In this document: positions 27,451 through 35,808 of the stretch, piece by piece
Layout of the letters: the number at the start of each line of letters is the position of its first letter
Numbering within the stretch: position 1 is the first letter of the stretch
DNA from: Oceanobacillus sojae
GTDB lineage: Bacteria; Bacillota; Bacilli; Bacillales; Amphibacillaceae
Direction of reading: 5' to 3'
DNA: 64,000 bases
Assembly: GCF_007991515.1 (NCBI RefSeq)
Contig: NZ_BJYM01000002.1
Coordinates: 124,001 to 188,000 of the forward strand
Notes under the pieces: model-generated
Told to the model about the DNA's origin: nothing
Databases searched by the model: none
What the model saw: the letters and a program-made list of their open reading frames with translations, nothing else
Position numbers and translations under genes: made by a program

Positions 27451-27506
27451 TTAAATTGTAAATAAAATTACTTTTTAAATTTGTAAGGGCTTTTATATTA
27501 GTTTAA

Positions 27507-27555
27507 AAATAAAAAACCAATCATTAAGTTTATTTTATGAACTTAATGATTGGTT
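27507..27555 (-). terminator. Strong terminator after the first GNAT gene
   Basis: AACCAATCATTAAGTT and AACTTAATGATTGGTT are perfect 16-bp arms around a 9-nt loop. On the minus strand TTTTTATTTTT follows. Confidence 0.85.
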
Positions 27556-27606
27556 GTCAATCTTTTTTTTATTTATTTTTTGATTAAAAGAAAATGTGTT
27601 CAGGTT

Positions 27607-28098
27607 TTACAGAGTTTTTACCGCCATGATCGAATTATCCTGAATAATTCCTGGTTCTGAAAAACCAAATGAAGCGTATAATGTTTTAGCTTTGATATTA
27701 TCTGTATGGTAAAAGAGTGCTATATACTCTGCTTCTCCATAAGGCATTGCTTCAATATCCACCAACATTTTTTCAAAGGCAAGCTTGCCGTACCGTTTCC
27801 CCTGATAATGCTTGTCAATCATAATATGGTGAATAAAATAACTCTTCTTTCTGTAAAATGCTTCATTTTCAAATGATTCATGATCCAATGTATCATAAGA
27901 ATACATCAAAAACCCTACCACAACATCATCAGCATAAATGGCGAATGGAATAGTTGGTTCCCCCTCTGCATTCAACACATAAGCATCTGCAATGTATCGT
28001 AGGTTAGTAGCCATGATAAAATCCTTTTGGGTTTCCCCCACTTCAAGCGCTATTACTTCGTCTATGTTATCCTCGGTTATTTTTCGTAATTCCATCAT
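27607..28098 (-). CDS. GNAT acetyltransferase (spermidine acetyltransferase-like)
   Basis: A 163-residue protein starting MMELRKITEDNIDEVIALEV. The acetyl-CoA region is IDKHYQGKRYGKLAFEKML, and the C-terminus (FYHTDNIKAKTLYASFGF) fits diamine/spermidine acetyltransferases such as BltD/PaiA. GAGGAG lies upstream. It follows a second GNAT gene by about 18 nt, so the two are likely one transcript. The acceptor is inferred from pattern only. Confidence 0.83.
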   Translation of the reverse strand: MMELRKITEDNIDEVIALEVGETQKDFIMATNLRYIADAYVLNAEGEPTIPFAIYADDVVVGFLMYSYDTLDHESFENEAFYRKKSYFIHHIMIDKHYQGKRYGKLAFEKMLVDIEAMPYGEAEYIALFYHTDNIKAKTLYASFGFSEPGIIQDNSIMAVKTL

Positions 28099-28116
28099 TT
28101 GTTTCTCCTCTTCACT

Positions 28117-28626
28117 TTATGACGCCCTTCCTGTATTGTAACGGTTCACATCTAATTCCATCTTGCAGGTATACAAGGTATGTCCGCTAATATTTTCTGT
28201 AAATTCAGAAATAATTTGAAATCCTTTTGTCTGGTAAAATGACATTCCTTTTTTATTATCTTTTTCCACATTCAAATGGATGAATGCTGGTGATAATTCA
28301 TCAATCGCATATTCCAGCAGCTTTGTCCCCATTCCCTTTCCCTGCGTATCCGGGTACAAATAAATCGCATACAATATACTGACGCCCTCTTCTGACACAG
28401 GGCTGAAATTGGCAAATCCCTCAATTCGTTTATCAGATTCCATCACGTAAAGATGAGAATACTCGATTCGCTGCTGCATTGTTTTATTACTGTAGGATGA
28501 GTTTAAAAATTCATCCTGGATATCTCTTGGTATAATCCCCTCATATGTATCGTGCCAGCTTGTGTAAACAACATCTTGAATTGCAGTAAAGTCCTCTTTC
28601 TTCGCCGATCTCACTTTATAATCCAA
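28117..28626 (-). CDS. GNAT acetyltransferase (probable TTG start)
   Basis: A protein of about 169 residues whose body begins LDYKVRSAKKEDFTAIQDV. AAGGGGAG directly abuts an ATG two codons earlier, too close to use, whereas the TTG at 28626 is 6 nt away and is preferred. The acetyl-CoA loop reads LYPDTQGKGMGTKLLEYAI and is followed by LNVEKDNKKGMSFYQTKGF. The substrate is unknown. It precedes another GNAT gene. Confidence 0.8.
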   Translation of the reverse strand: MDYKVRSAKKEDFTAIQDVVYTSWHDTYEGIIPRDIQDEFLNSSYSNKTMQQRIEYSHLYVMESDKRIEGFANFSPVSEEGVSILYAIYLYPDTQGKGMGTKLLEYAIDELSPAFIHLNVEKDNKKGMSFYQTKGFQIISEFTENISGHTLYTCKMELDVNRYNTGRAS

Positions 28627-28675
28627 TCCCATCTCCCCTTTCAATACAATTTAAAAATATCCCAAGGTTCCCTAT

Positions 28676-28834
28676 TTATTTTTTCTTCTTGGCATTCTCC
28701 TGCTCTACCATACCTCTTAAAATTGCTTTACCTGTCTCGGAACTGTCAATACCTCGTTTAACTCCTGCAGCTACAACAAAAAATAAAATAATAAACGGAA
28801 GAATAAATGCGATAAAGCTTAATAAGAAATCCAA
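28676..28834 (-). CDS. Small one-helix membrane protein (52 aa, TTG start)
   Basis: The frame starts at a TTG 8 nt after AAAGGAG and encodes MDFLLSFIAFILPFIILFFV, then VAAGVKRGIDSSETGKAILR and a lysine-rich tail. It has one N-terminal transmembrane helix and a charged amphipathic C-terminus. It lies upstream of the two acetyltransferase genes on the same strand with a 50-nt gap. I do not recognise the family; small membrane peptides of this kind are common in Bacillaceae. Confidence 0.6.
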   Translation of the reverse strand: MDFLLSFIAFILPFIILFFVVAAGVKRGIDSSETGKAILRGMVEQENAKKKK

Positions 28835-29062
28835 AATACCATCTCCTTTTTCTTTTTATACTTATATTATAAAACTCATTTCCACTTAGTGATAGTTTTG
28901 TTATTGTGCTCTACTTGTCTCTATCGCTACAGAAGAAGGAATTTTCCGTTCAAAAAAATCTGTAAAACAAGGTAATGGTAATAATGTTACAATATTCACT
29001 ATGATTGGGTATTTCAGTGACAAAATAAGGAAGGAATTTTAAAATATTACGGCTTATTTTTA

Positions 29063-29131
29063 ATGGTTAACGGGCTGCTGATTATTGCTGCAATTATTTT
29101 ATACATTGTTTACTCTTATTTTTATATGTAA
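29063..29131 (+). CDS. Possible 22-aa hydrophobic peptide
   Basis: ATG at 29063 opens MVNGLLIIAAIILYIVYSYF plus two residues, a single hydrophobic helix. AAGGAAGG lies about 25 nt upstream, further than ideal. A strong terminator follows at 29151, so a short transcript is plausible. Either a membrane peptide or part of a small RNA. Confidence 0.35.
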   Translation: MVNGLLIIAAIILYIVYSYFYM

Positions 29132-29150
29132 GCAGGGCCAGTCCATTTAT

Positions 29151-29203
29151 AAAAGAAATACAAACCAAGCATTTTGGCTGACTTGATTTGTATTTCTTTT
29201 TAT
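29151..29203 (+). terminator. Intrinsic terminator in a region without annotated long genes
   Basis: AAAAGAAATACAAA and TTTGTATTTCTTTT are perfect 14-bp arms followed by TTATATA. It may end the short transcript carrying the 22-aa peptide. Confidence 0.7.
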
Positions 29204-29221
29204 ATAAAGTGAAATTTCAAT

Positions 29222-29432
29222 CAGGAGGTGTTCTCTTTTCCTCACTGATTGTTAGTACCAAAAGGCATGCACCTTAAGGTATGAACAAAAAGCGGCCTTC
29301 CTTAAGATCTCTGGGTCAGTCAGGCTATTACTGGCTGTTTGATCTCCCACTTAGAAGTCTTGATTTTTCTCCATCCTTGGAGCGGGCGTCATAAAGTCCG
29401 TTACACTGCGATAAACAGATGAAACATTCTCT
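29222..29432. repeat. Structured intergenic sequence, possible dispersed repeat
   Basis: No protein frame. It contains short repeats: CACCTTAAGGTATG, TTCCTTAAG, CAGTCAGG ... CTGGCTG. Its end GTCATAAAGTCCGTTACACTGCGATAAA shares the words CATAAAGTCC and GCGATAAA, in the same order, with 33708-33740. This suggests two members of a dispersed intergenic family. Confidence 0.4.
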
Positions 29433-30104
29433 CTACTGCACCTGATAAACCACTTCCAATCTTGCTTCTACCGATTGATTTCCCGGCTCAATTGGTGTAG
29501 ATACCATTTTAAATACCTGTGCCGGTCCGACACCAGGTGATGAGGTCTGTTCGTTTATCTTTAATGGAACTGGGCTTAAATTTGCACCCAACTGTTCTGC
29601 TAAGCTTTCCGCCTTCTTTTTTGCATCTGAAAGTGCAAAGCTTAATGCTTCCATATAAAAGTTTTCCGGATTGTCTACGGAAAATTCAATCGAAACAACC
29701 TCATTCACTCCATTCTCAGTAACACGATCAATAATTTCTCCTATCCGGTCCATATCTTCTGTAACAACCGTTATTTCATTCCGTACCTCATACCCCTGCA
29801 ATGTCTGATTACCATCTTGATAACTATAAACAGGTCTTGCGGAAAAGCTGGTTGTCTGGATTCGCTCTCTTGGAATACCGATTTGCTGCAAAACCTCCAG
29901 AACCTGGTTCATTCGTCTTGCATTTTCTTCCTGCGCTTCCTGCAAAGAAATATTGGTTGTTGAAACAGCTAATTGAATACGAGCAATACTTGGTGAAACA
30001 ATAACGGTACCGACACCAGTCACTGTAATCGTACCTTGCTGCTGATTATTCTGGCGCTCCGGCATTCTATGCCCATAATTAGGCGGTCCATAAGTATAAT
30101 ACAT
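29433..30104 (-). CDS. SIMPL-domain (DUF541) protein
   Basis: A 223-residue protein from MYYTYGPPNYGHRMPERQNN. This ATG has GGGGAGGG 9 nt upstream and is preferred over one seven codons earlier. The SIMPL domain starts at ITVTGVGTVIVSPSIARIQL and runs to the end (VSTTNISLQEAQEENARRMNQ, ALSFALSDAKKKAESLAEQL). No signal peptide is seen, unlike the exported Gram-negative members; the N-terminus is proline-, tyrosine- and glutamine-rich. Function unknown; a spore or cell-surface role is possible. Confidence 0.85.
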   Translation of the reverse strand: MYYTYGPPNYGHRMPERQNNQQQGTITVTGVGTVIVSPSIARIQLAVSTTNISLQEAQEENARRMNQVLEVLQQIGIPRERIQTTSFSARPVYSYQDGNQTLQGYEVRNEITVVTEDMDRIGEIIDRVTENGVNEVVSIEFSVDNPENFYMEALSFALSDAKKKAESLAEQLGANLSPVPLKINEQTSSPGVGPAQVFKMVSTPIEPGNQSVEARLEVVYQVQ

Positions 30105-30171
30105 TGCAAACGTCCCTCCCCTCATACCATCCTATGTTGTATAAGGGTCGTACCATTCAAGAATTCTCCGG

Positions 30172-30726
30172 CTAATTCCAATAATTCGGGTCCTGCATTT
30201 GCAGCTCCTGCACAATATCATCTAAATCCTGAGGAGTAATCGTAAAAATGGGGTACTCTTTAGATGTCCGCTTGGTAGCATCATAAAAAAATTTGACGCT
30301 GCCAGGATATTCATCATCGACAAGAAGCAAGGCGGCATCGCTTTTATCAATCAGCCACAGATCCTTCGCCCGAAATTGATAAGCTCCCTGATACTCCCCT
30401 TTATAGAGAGGCTTAAAAAAATCGGCAGTCATCATTAACTCTTCGTATTTTTCCTTGATAGGATCAGGCCAACGCTGATCCTGGTTTTCAAATGGAGGGA
30501 AAACACCTATTTGCACATCATACTCCTCTTTTAAATCCATAATTACATCCGCTGTCCATTGCTCAATACCCATTTGTCCAGAAATAATAACCCATTCTAA
30601 TCCTTCTTCTATAAATGTACGCAGTCTTTTTTCCAAAGCCGCCTTAATAAAAACAATCCTTGGATCATTTTCTTTGAAGATACCCAATTCTGTTGGTTTA
30701 TAGCCTGTTACATGTAATATTTTCAC
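30172..30726 (-). CDS. ypsA: YpsA-family (DUF1273, SLOG fold) protein, GTG start
   Basis: A 184-residue protein. The GTG at 30726 (VKILHVTGYKPTELGIF) has AAAGGA 7 nt upstream and matches where YpsA proteins begin; an in-frame ATG 20 codons upstream would add residues not expected in the family. Motifs include TGYKP, EWVIISGQMGIEQWTAD and DKSDAALLLVDDEYPGS. B. subtilis YpsA has been linked to cell division and shape; its ligand is thought to be a nucleotide. Confidence 0.88.
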   Translation of the reverse strand: MKILHVTGYKPTELGIFKENDPRIVFIKAALEKRLRTFIEEGLEWVIISGQMGIEQWTADVIMDLKEEYDVQIGVFPPFENQDQRWPDPIKEKYEELMMTADFFKPLYKGEYQGAYQFRAKDLWLIDKSDAALLLVDDEYPGSVKFFYDATKRTSKEYPIFTITPQDLDDIVQELQMQDPNYWN

Positions 30727-30857
30727 TTTACTATCCTTTCCTGATAAAACATTATAGCTCTTATATGGTTTTAATTCTTTATTCATTTATTAGTATTATA
30801 TGCTACATACCATTCTAACGCAGGAATACTTGTTTTGAAAGCCCGTCCACCCCATCA

Positions 30858-30886
30858 CAATAAGGCAGTCCTTTGCTGCCTTATTG
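30858..30886 (-). terminator. Hairpin directly after the second cotD gene
   Basis: CAATAAGGCAG and CTGCCTTATTG are perfect 11-bp arms with a 7-nt loop. The stem touches the stop codon. There is no T-run, so it may stabilise the mRNA rather than terminate. Confidence 0.5.
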
Positions 30887-31216
30887 TTACCACATTCCCG
30901 GTCTTCTCCATGGAGGAGCACCCGGATGCCTTCCCATTTCTCCATTGAGTCCAGGGGGTATTTGTCCCGGTAACCCCATTGGCGGAGAGAGGAATGGCGG
31001 TCGCGGTCCTGAATGCTGCCTGCCCATAAATACTTCTTTCCCATACGGCTGGCGATATTGATTTTTTATAGAATGATGATTCACATAGGTTGTGTGCATG
31101 GGATGAATATGATTAACAACGGCTTCTGATGACGTATGAACATATTGATGCTTTGTCGGATGAACAATGGTCTTTTCATTAGGACGCTGCTGATTAAATT
31201 GTCCTCTACCTTGCAT
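30887..31216 (-). CDS. CotD-family spore coat protein (second copy)
   Basis: A 109-residue protein: MQGRGQFNQQRPNEKTIVHP, then TKHQYVHTSSEAVVNHIHPMHTTYV in 20-odd residues, matching the His-Pro pattern of CotD and of the protein at 22585-23001. The C-terminal half is proline/glycine-rich (PPFLSPPMGLPGQIPPG) and ends in GMW. AAGGAGGC precedes the ATG. A sigma-K-like promoter lies about 35 nt upstream, consistent with late mother-cell expression. Confidence 0.82.
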   Translation of the reverse strand: MQGRGQFNQQRPNEKTIVHPTKHQYVHTSSEAVVNHIHPMHTTYVNHHSIKNQYRQPYGKEVFMGRQHSGPRPPFLSPPMGLPGQIPPGLNGEMGRHPGAPPWRRPGMW

Positions 31217-31246
31217 ACGCTCTGCCTCCTTTTTCTTCTCTCTTTC

Positions 31247-31273
31247 AATGTATGTTATAAACGTACAGGTCGA
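31247..31273 (-). promoter_or_regulatory. Sigma-K-like promoter of the second cotD gene
   Basis: On the minus strand CGACC and, about 14 nt later, CATACATTG match the AC / CATAnnnTA pattern with the same TG ending as the first cotD promoter. Confidence 0.45.
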
Positions 31274-31417
31274 ATAAGACAGATACCCAATTTCTTTTAT
31301 AATTTTAAATCAGCAGTAGAAACCTGTTTCTACGGTTTTTTAAGATCAATAACAAATAGCGAAATAGTTCCAAAAACACATTAAAATAATCTTTTAGCAA
31401 CTTTTTTTCGAAAAAAG

Positions 31418-31448
31418 TTGGCATTTTATTATAGGTGTGTGATATACT
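31418..31448 (+). promoter_or_regulatory. Extended -10 promoter of the cold-shock gene
   Basis: TGATATACT is an extended -10 (TATACT at 31443-31448). TTGGCA lies 19 nt upstream at 31418-31423. A leader of about 120 nt follows, as is usual for csp mRNAs. A T7/A6 inverted repeat (CAACTTTTTTT ... AAAAAAGTTG) overlaps the -35. Confidence 0.6.
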
Positions 31449-31578
31449 ATAGATAATTATTTAAGTTCGTTAGAAACACAGGATGAGATACAATAAAAGA
31501 ATTGATCTTTCGTCTTGAGATTCAACTTTGAACTAAATAGTAATAAACAGTGCAACAATTGCACGTGGAGGTAAAAGA

Positions 31579-31779
31579 ATGAACACAGGTTCTGTAAAAT
31601 GGTTTAACGCTGAAAAAGGCTTCGGTTTCATCGAAGTAGAAGGTGGAGACGATGTATTCGTACATTTCTCAGCAATCCAAGGCGATGGTTTCAAAACTTT
31701 AGAAGAAGGTCAAACAGTTACTTTCGACATCGAAGAAGGAAACCGTGGACCACAAGCTGCTAACGTTGTAAAAGGCTAA
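31579..31779 (+). CDS. Cold-shock protein
   Basis: A 66-residue single cold-shock domain with RNP1 KGFGFIEV (residues 13-20) and RNP2 VFVHF (26-30). The length equals Bacillus CspB/C/D. It is a nucleic-acid chaperone of the cytoplasm. GTGGAGG lies before the ATG after a 120-nt leader. Codon usage is biased to preferred codons, suggesting high expression. Which of the B. subtilis csp genes is orthologous cannot be decided. Confidence 0.97.
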   Translation: MNTGSVKWFNAEKGFGFIEVEGGDDVFVHFSAIQGDGFKTLEEGQTVTFDIEEGNRGPQAANVVKG

Positions 31780-31790
31780 TAAGCAGATAG

Positions 31791-31823
31791 AAAAAAAGCT
31801 GATCAATATTGGTCAGCTTTTTT
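31791..31823 (+). terminator. Terminator of the csp gene
   Basis: AAAAAAAGCTGATC pairs with GGTCAGCTTTTTTT (one G-U), 12 nt after the stop. Confidence 0.85.
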
Positions 31824-32017
31824 ATTTATATTAAATTGATTTAAAACTCGTGTTTTTATCGCTTTAGAATTAAAACTTCATTATCCTCCAACAACTACTG
31901 CTCTCCAATACCAGTGAACCTATATTTGGACTTCACAGACTTCTCAGGCAAACAGGATTGCTATTCTCCTTCATCATGAAATAACACTAAAAAATCAATA
32001 TGGATTTTTACCTTTCT

Positions 32018-32494
32018 TTATTCCGTAAAGATAGCAAGGTTCTTCAGTGTAGACCTTAACCCTGTATCATGATCCTCTTTTCGTATCCCTTCAGGCACAT
32101 TCTCACAGACGATAGTAACCTTTGTCCCTTCTGAAACAGCTTCAAAAAACCATTTTTGTATCATTTCTCCCGAGAATGCCGGATCCTCAGAATCGAAGTT
32201 TACGGTTTGTACAATTCGTTCATTTGGAACCAACTCCAGGAACCTTCCTTGTGTTACATCTGTGTTTTCTGTAGTTTTGCCCTGATGTAAGTTATCCATT
32301 TCGTACATTAGAATTATCCTGTACTCTCCGCCTTTTTTAGGATCAAAGTTTTCAATATGACCCGACATTCCACTTGGCGGCAGCCATGAAATTAATGCTT
32401 TCGGACTTACGAATGCCTGATATATGGTTTGCGGTGATGCCATAATCAACCTTGATGCAGAATCTATCCTTCTGTTACTTGATTCCTTTGCCAT
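32018..32494 (-). CDS. SRPBCC/AHSA1-domain protein
   Basis: A 158-residue protein of the START-like AHSA1 group. IDSASRLIMASPQTIYQAFV begins the domain, followed by WLPPSGM, GGEYRIILMYEM, NERIVQTVNFDSEDP and the C-terminal helix. These are cytoplasmic ligand-binding or co-chaperone-like proteins with no predictable ligand. GGAAGGGGGG precedes the ATG. Monocistronic. Confidence 0.85.
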   Translation of the reverse strand: MAKESSNRRIDSASRLIMASPQTIYQAFVSPKALISWLPPSGMSGHIENFDPKKGGEYRIILMYEMDNLHQGKTTENTDVTQGRFLELVPNERIVQTVNFDSEDPAFSGEMIQKWFFEAVSEGTKVTIVCENVPEGIRKEDHDTGLRSTLKNLAIFTE

Positions 32495-32670
32495 GATAGA
32501 GACCCCCCTTCCTTTTTAAAGTTTAACAAACAGGAATGCAATAAACTTCTTCTCAATTGCGCAAAAATAATTCTATTGATGACAAACCAAGCAAAATTCT
32601 CTCACGAGTCAGACAAGCAGATGTTTCTATCTGTAAAAATTAATGCTTCTATTCTATTTCTACAGGGTAT

Positions 32671-32706
32671 AAAAAACCCTTCTACTCATGTGATATAGAA
32701 GGGTTT
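32671..32706 (-). terminator. Terminator of ppaC
   Basis: AAACCCTTCTA and TAGAAGGGTTT form an 11-bp stem, about 35 nt after the ppaC stop. On the minus strand TTTTATACC follows. Confidence 0.8.
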
Positions 32707-32739
32707 CTCTGTATGTTTTACTTAAGCATTATATCTTCC

Positions 32740-33663
32740 TTAAAACTGCTCTGTTAAGGCTGTAACAATTTGTTTTTTACGGGAAACAACACCTTTTAAT
32801 AAAGCACGGTCATTTCCATCTAAAGCAGCACGAAAGGCTGTTTCTACTTTATCCTTCGCAGGGCCGACTGCCAGAACCTCTGAATCATTATTCAGGATAT
32901 CTGTTGCAACAAACAGGAATAAGTCTAATCCTTTTTCATTAACTGTTGCTGTAATTTCACTTACTAGCTCATCATGAAGCTGATAGATTTCGCTGACATC
33001 CACTGCATTTACTTGAGCAATTTCCACCTTTGCATCACCCATCGCAAATTCCTTGGCATCCATTGTAATCAAATCTTTCACAGTTTTATCACTGATATCT
33101 GCGCCGGCTTTCAGCATTTCTAAACCGTACTCTTTTAAATCCACACCCGCTTTTTCAGCTAGTTCATGTGCTGCTTTCACATCTTCCTCTGTACAGGTTG
33201 GTGATTTTAATAATAGAGAATCAGAAATAATGGCGGATAATAATAACCCAGCAATATTTTTGTCTAATGCAACATTATTTTCTTTGTACATCTTGTTCAG
33301 GATGGTTGCTGTACAGCCGACTGGCTCTGCACGGAAATACAGCGGCTCCTTTGTTTGAAAATTAGATACGCGGTGATGGTCAATGACTTCACGGATAACA
33401 GCATTCTCAATGTTATCAGCACTTTGCTGGAATTCATTATGATCTACTAAAATAACCTCGGCACCATCTTCAAGTCCTTGAACAAGCGGGGGCGCCTCTA
33501 CATCAAATTGGTCTAAAGCAAATTGTGTTTCTCCATTTACTTCACCTAAACGGGCCGGGCTTACCTCTGCCCCAAGTTTTGTTTTTAAATCAGCATAAGC
33601 TAAAGCGGAACAAATTGTATCCGTATCTGGATTTTTATGTCCGAAAATGAGTGTTTTTGACAT
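32740..33663 (-). CDS. ppaC: Manganese-dependent inorganic pyrophosphatase
   Basis: A 307-residue family II pyrophosphatase. It has the DHH-superfamily metal motifs [14 protein letters not shown] near residue 8, VDHNEFQQS and [10 protein letters not shown], and the C-terminal [10 protein letters not shown] substrate-binding segment. It hydrolyses pyrophosphate to phosphate in the cytoplasm. GAGGGAGG lies before the ATG. A possible promoter (TTGGAC-17-TATGGA) lies inside the repeat-like region upstream. Confidence 0.97.
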   Translation of the reverse strand: MSKTLIFGHKNPDTDTICSALAYADLKTKLGAEVSPARLGEVNGETQFALDQFDVEAPPLVQGLEDGAEVILVDHNEFQQSADNIENAVIREVIDHHRVSNFQTKEPLYFRAEPVGCTATILNKMYKENNVALDKNIAGLLLSAIISDSLLLKSPTCTEEDVKAAHELAEKAGVDLKEYGLEMLKAGADISDKTVKDLITMDAKEFAMGDAKVEIAQVNAVDVSEIYQLHDELVSEITATVNEKGLDLFLFVATDILNNDSEVLAVGPAKDKVETAFRAALDGNDRALLKGVVSRKKQIVTALTEQF

Positions 33664-33699
33664 CTTTTATTTCCTCCCTCGACAAACTTTCCATATAGA

Positions 33700-33860
33700 A
33701 GATGTTCATAAAGTCCAATAAAAATGACATGGCGATAAAAGGAACTTCTACTAAGAACGCCCACGTCGTGTGGGCAACACTGAAGTCATCACATCCTATG
33801 ATAGTCCGTTCGAAAAAAGCTCGTCGCCTTGAACTTCTTGATCCTTTTCATCGTACTTTT
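33700..33860. repeat. Intergenic repeat-like sequence with GC-rich hairpin
   Basis: A GC-richer block in the divergent ppaC-dinB gap. GCCCAC (33760-33765) and GTGGGC (33771-33776) form a tight hairpin, followed by AACACTGAAGTCATCACATC. From memory the words TGACTTCAGTGTTGCCCACA recur in intergenic regions of Oceanobacillus/Virgibacillus genomes; I cannot check this here. The left flank shares CATAAAGTCC and GCGATAAA with 29388-29415. Confidence 0.45.
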
Positions 33861-34017
33861 TGAACGCATATATATAGATTATCATATTTAACCTCTAATG
33901 CTCCAGCCCTAATCTTTTTTCTTTAAAAAATACCGGAAATATTTTCATTCTGCCTCAAAATACTGTAAAAGTAATCATTATTAGATTATAATTAATCTCA
34001 TTGGAGGGATTTATGAA

Positions 34018-34482
34018 ATGACAAGAAAACAATTTAACTTAACGCGTACTGCTTTACTCGCCTACGCTTCAGAATTGGACGATTCTGTTATTGATGTACA
34101 AGCAGATTATTTTAATAATACAATCCGCTGGCATTTAGGTCATGCGCTTGTAACAATGGAAAAATTCTTATTCCGCTATCCTAAGAAATCAGAAAATATA
34201 CCTGCGAGCTATGCCCAGCTGTTCAGTTCTGGAACAAGCCCTAAGGATTGGCAGGAGGAACCGCCAAGCTTAGAAGTGTTATTAGAAGCGTTAGAAGTAC
34301 AGCAACAGCGCATTAATGAATTTAATGAGTTATTCTGGAAATCAAATGTGCAATTTAAAGTCCCATTCGGCAGTGTCGAAACACAAGGCGATCTGCTGAT
34401 TATGCTTTCCTTCCATGAAGCAGAGCATCTTGGTAAAATCAAAGCAATGCATCAGGTTGTTGCAAAGGATAAAAATGAGTAA
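34018..34482 (+). CDS. DinB-family putative metal-dependent protein
   Basis: A 154-residue four-helix DinB/YfiT-like protein. The potential metal-binding histidines are in RWHLGHALVTME (helix 2) and SFHEAEHLGKIK near the C-terminus. GGAGGG sits 9 nt before the ATG. Family members are thiol-S-transferase-like; the cosubstrate here may be bacillithiol, but this is inference. The downstream oxidoreductase starts inside the last codons. Confidence 0.85.
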   Translation: MTRKQFNLTRTALLAYASELDDSVIDVQADYFNNTIRWHLGHALVTMEKFLFRYPKKSENIPASYAQLFSSGTSPKDWQEEPPSLEVLLEALEVQQQRINEFNELFWKSNVQFKVPFGSVETQGDLLIMLSFHEAEHLGKIKAMHQVVAKDKNE

Positions 34483-35605
34483 ACCCTATGTTATTATTGG
34501 CGGTGGCATTTTAGGTGCCAGTACCGCCTTTTACCTTTCTAAACAAGGTACAGAGGTCATTCTTATTGACCGGCATGATAAAGGTCAGGCAACGGATGCT
34601 GCTGCTGGAATTATCTGTCCATGGATTTCTCAGCGCCGTAATAAAAAATGGTATCACATTGCCAAAAATGGTGCAGCAATATATCCATCTCTGATAGCTG
34701 ATTTAGAGAGTCTAGGCGAGAAAGATACCGGTTATCGGCAAGTTGGAGCATTAAGCTTACATACTGATTCTAAAAAGTTAGATGGTATGGAGGAAAGAGC
34801 ACATAAAAGACGGGAAGACGCTCCAGAAATTGGTGATATTACCAGGCTTAACGCTGAAGAAACACACAGCCGTTTCCCTATTCTGGACAAGGATTATCAA
34901 GCTGTCTTTATCAGCGGTGCCGCACGGGTTGATGGAAGAAAATTATTAAAAGCCCTAAAGAACGCAGCCGAGGCTAACGGAGCTGTTCTTTTATCCGGCA
35001 ATGCAGAGCTGTACGCATCAGAAAATACCATAACAGGTGTGAAATATAATGGTGAAATAATAGATGCTGAAAAGGTTATTTTAGCAAGTGGTGCCTGGAT
35101 GAAGGAAACCATTGAGCCTTTGGGAATCAGATTGGATGTCTCCTTTCAACGTGCACAAATTATGCACCTGGAAATCCCAGCTTTGCAAACAGCAGATTGG
35201 CCCGTTGTAATGCCGCCTGGAAGCAAATACTTACTTTCACAGGATGACAACCGCTTTGTGATTGGTTCAACCCATGAAGACAAAATCGATTTTGATTACC
35301 GTGTTACCGCTGCTGCTGTACATGAAATTTTAGATCAGGGACTTGCGATTGCGCCAGATTTAGCAGAAGCAACAATTTTAGAGACTCGTGTAGGTTTCCG
35401 ACCATACACCCCCGGGTTCTTACCCGTTATCGGAGAACTGCCCGGGTATCAAGATGTACTGCTTGCGAACGGACTTGGTTCATCCGGGCTGACCATGGGA
35501 CCATATCTTGGACAGCAGCTTGCAAAATTAGCCTTAAATGAAAAACTTGATATCGATTTAAATCATTATGATGTAACATCTGCATTAATAACAAACGAAG
35601 CTTAA
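34475..35605 (+). CDS. FAD-dependent oxidoreductase (DAO family)
   Basis: A 376-residue enzyme starting MSKPYVIIGGGILGASTAFY; GGGILG is the FAD dinucleotide-binding loop. It matches the D-amino-acid oxidase/glycine oxidase superfamily (AAGIICPWISQRRNKKW, ILASGAWMKE, ETRVGFRPYTPGFLPVIGEL, NGLGSSGLTMGP). The ATG overlaps the DinB gene by 8 nt, so the pair is co-translated. The C-terminal GLGSSGLTMGP region closes the FAD site. The amine substrate is not predictable. Confidence 0.88.
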   Translation: MSKPYVIIGGGILGASTAFYLSKQGTEVILIDRHDKGQATDAAAGIICPWISQRRNKKWYHIAKNGAAIYPSLIADLESLGEKDTGYRQVGALSLHTDSKKLDGMEERAHKRREDAPEIGDITRLNAEETHSRFPILDKDYQAVFISGAARVDGRKLLKALKNAAEANGAVLLSGNAELYASENTITGVKYNGEIIDAEKVILASGAWMKETIEPLGIRLDVSFQRAQIMHLEIPALQTADWPVVMPPGSKYLLSQDDNRFVIGSTHEDKIDFDYRVTAAAVHEILDQGLAIAPDLAEATILETRVGFRPYTPGFLPVIGELPGYQDVLLANGLGSSGLTMGPYLGQQLAKLALNEKLDIDLNHYDVTSALITNEA

Positions 35606-35640
35606 CATTATGATAAATGATGAAAAGAGGTGAATCCCAT

Positions 35641-35808
35641 ATGAAGGGATCATATATCGTTATCATCATCCTTCTTCTAATTATCCTGACTGCCTTCTTT
35701 GTCTGGTTATGGCTACAGGGTTTTGAAGGCAACCAAGAAAGTATAGCTGCATTATTCAATAGTTTGGTTTATCCTGCAGAAAAAGGGCCGGTTCACTCAT
35801 ACTCCTGA
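35641..35808 (+). CDS. Small membrane protein (55 aa)
   Basis: Starts MKGSYIVIIILLLIILTAFF with GAGGTG 8 nt upstream; one N-terminal transmembrane helix, then WLWLQGFEGNQESIAALFNS and a short tail. The last eight or so codons lie within the terminator hairpin that follows, so the terminator is partly coding. It follows the oxidoreductase by 35 nt and probably shares its transcript. No family recognised. Confidence 0.6.
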   Translation: MKGSYIVIIILLLIILTAFFVWLWLQGFEGNQESIAALFNSLVYPAEKGPVHSYS

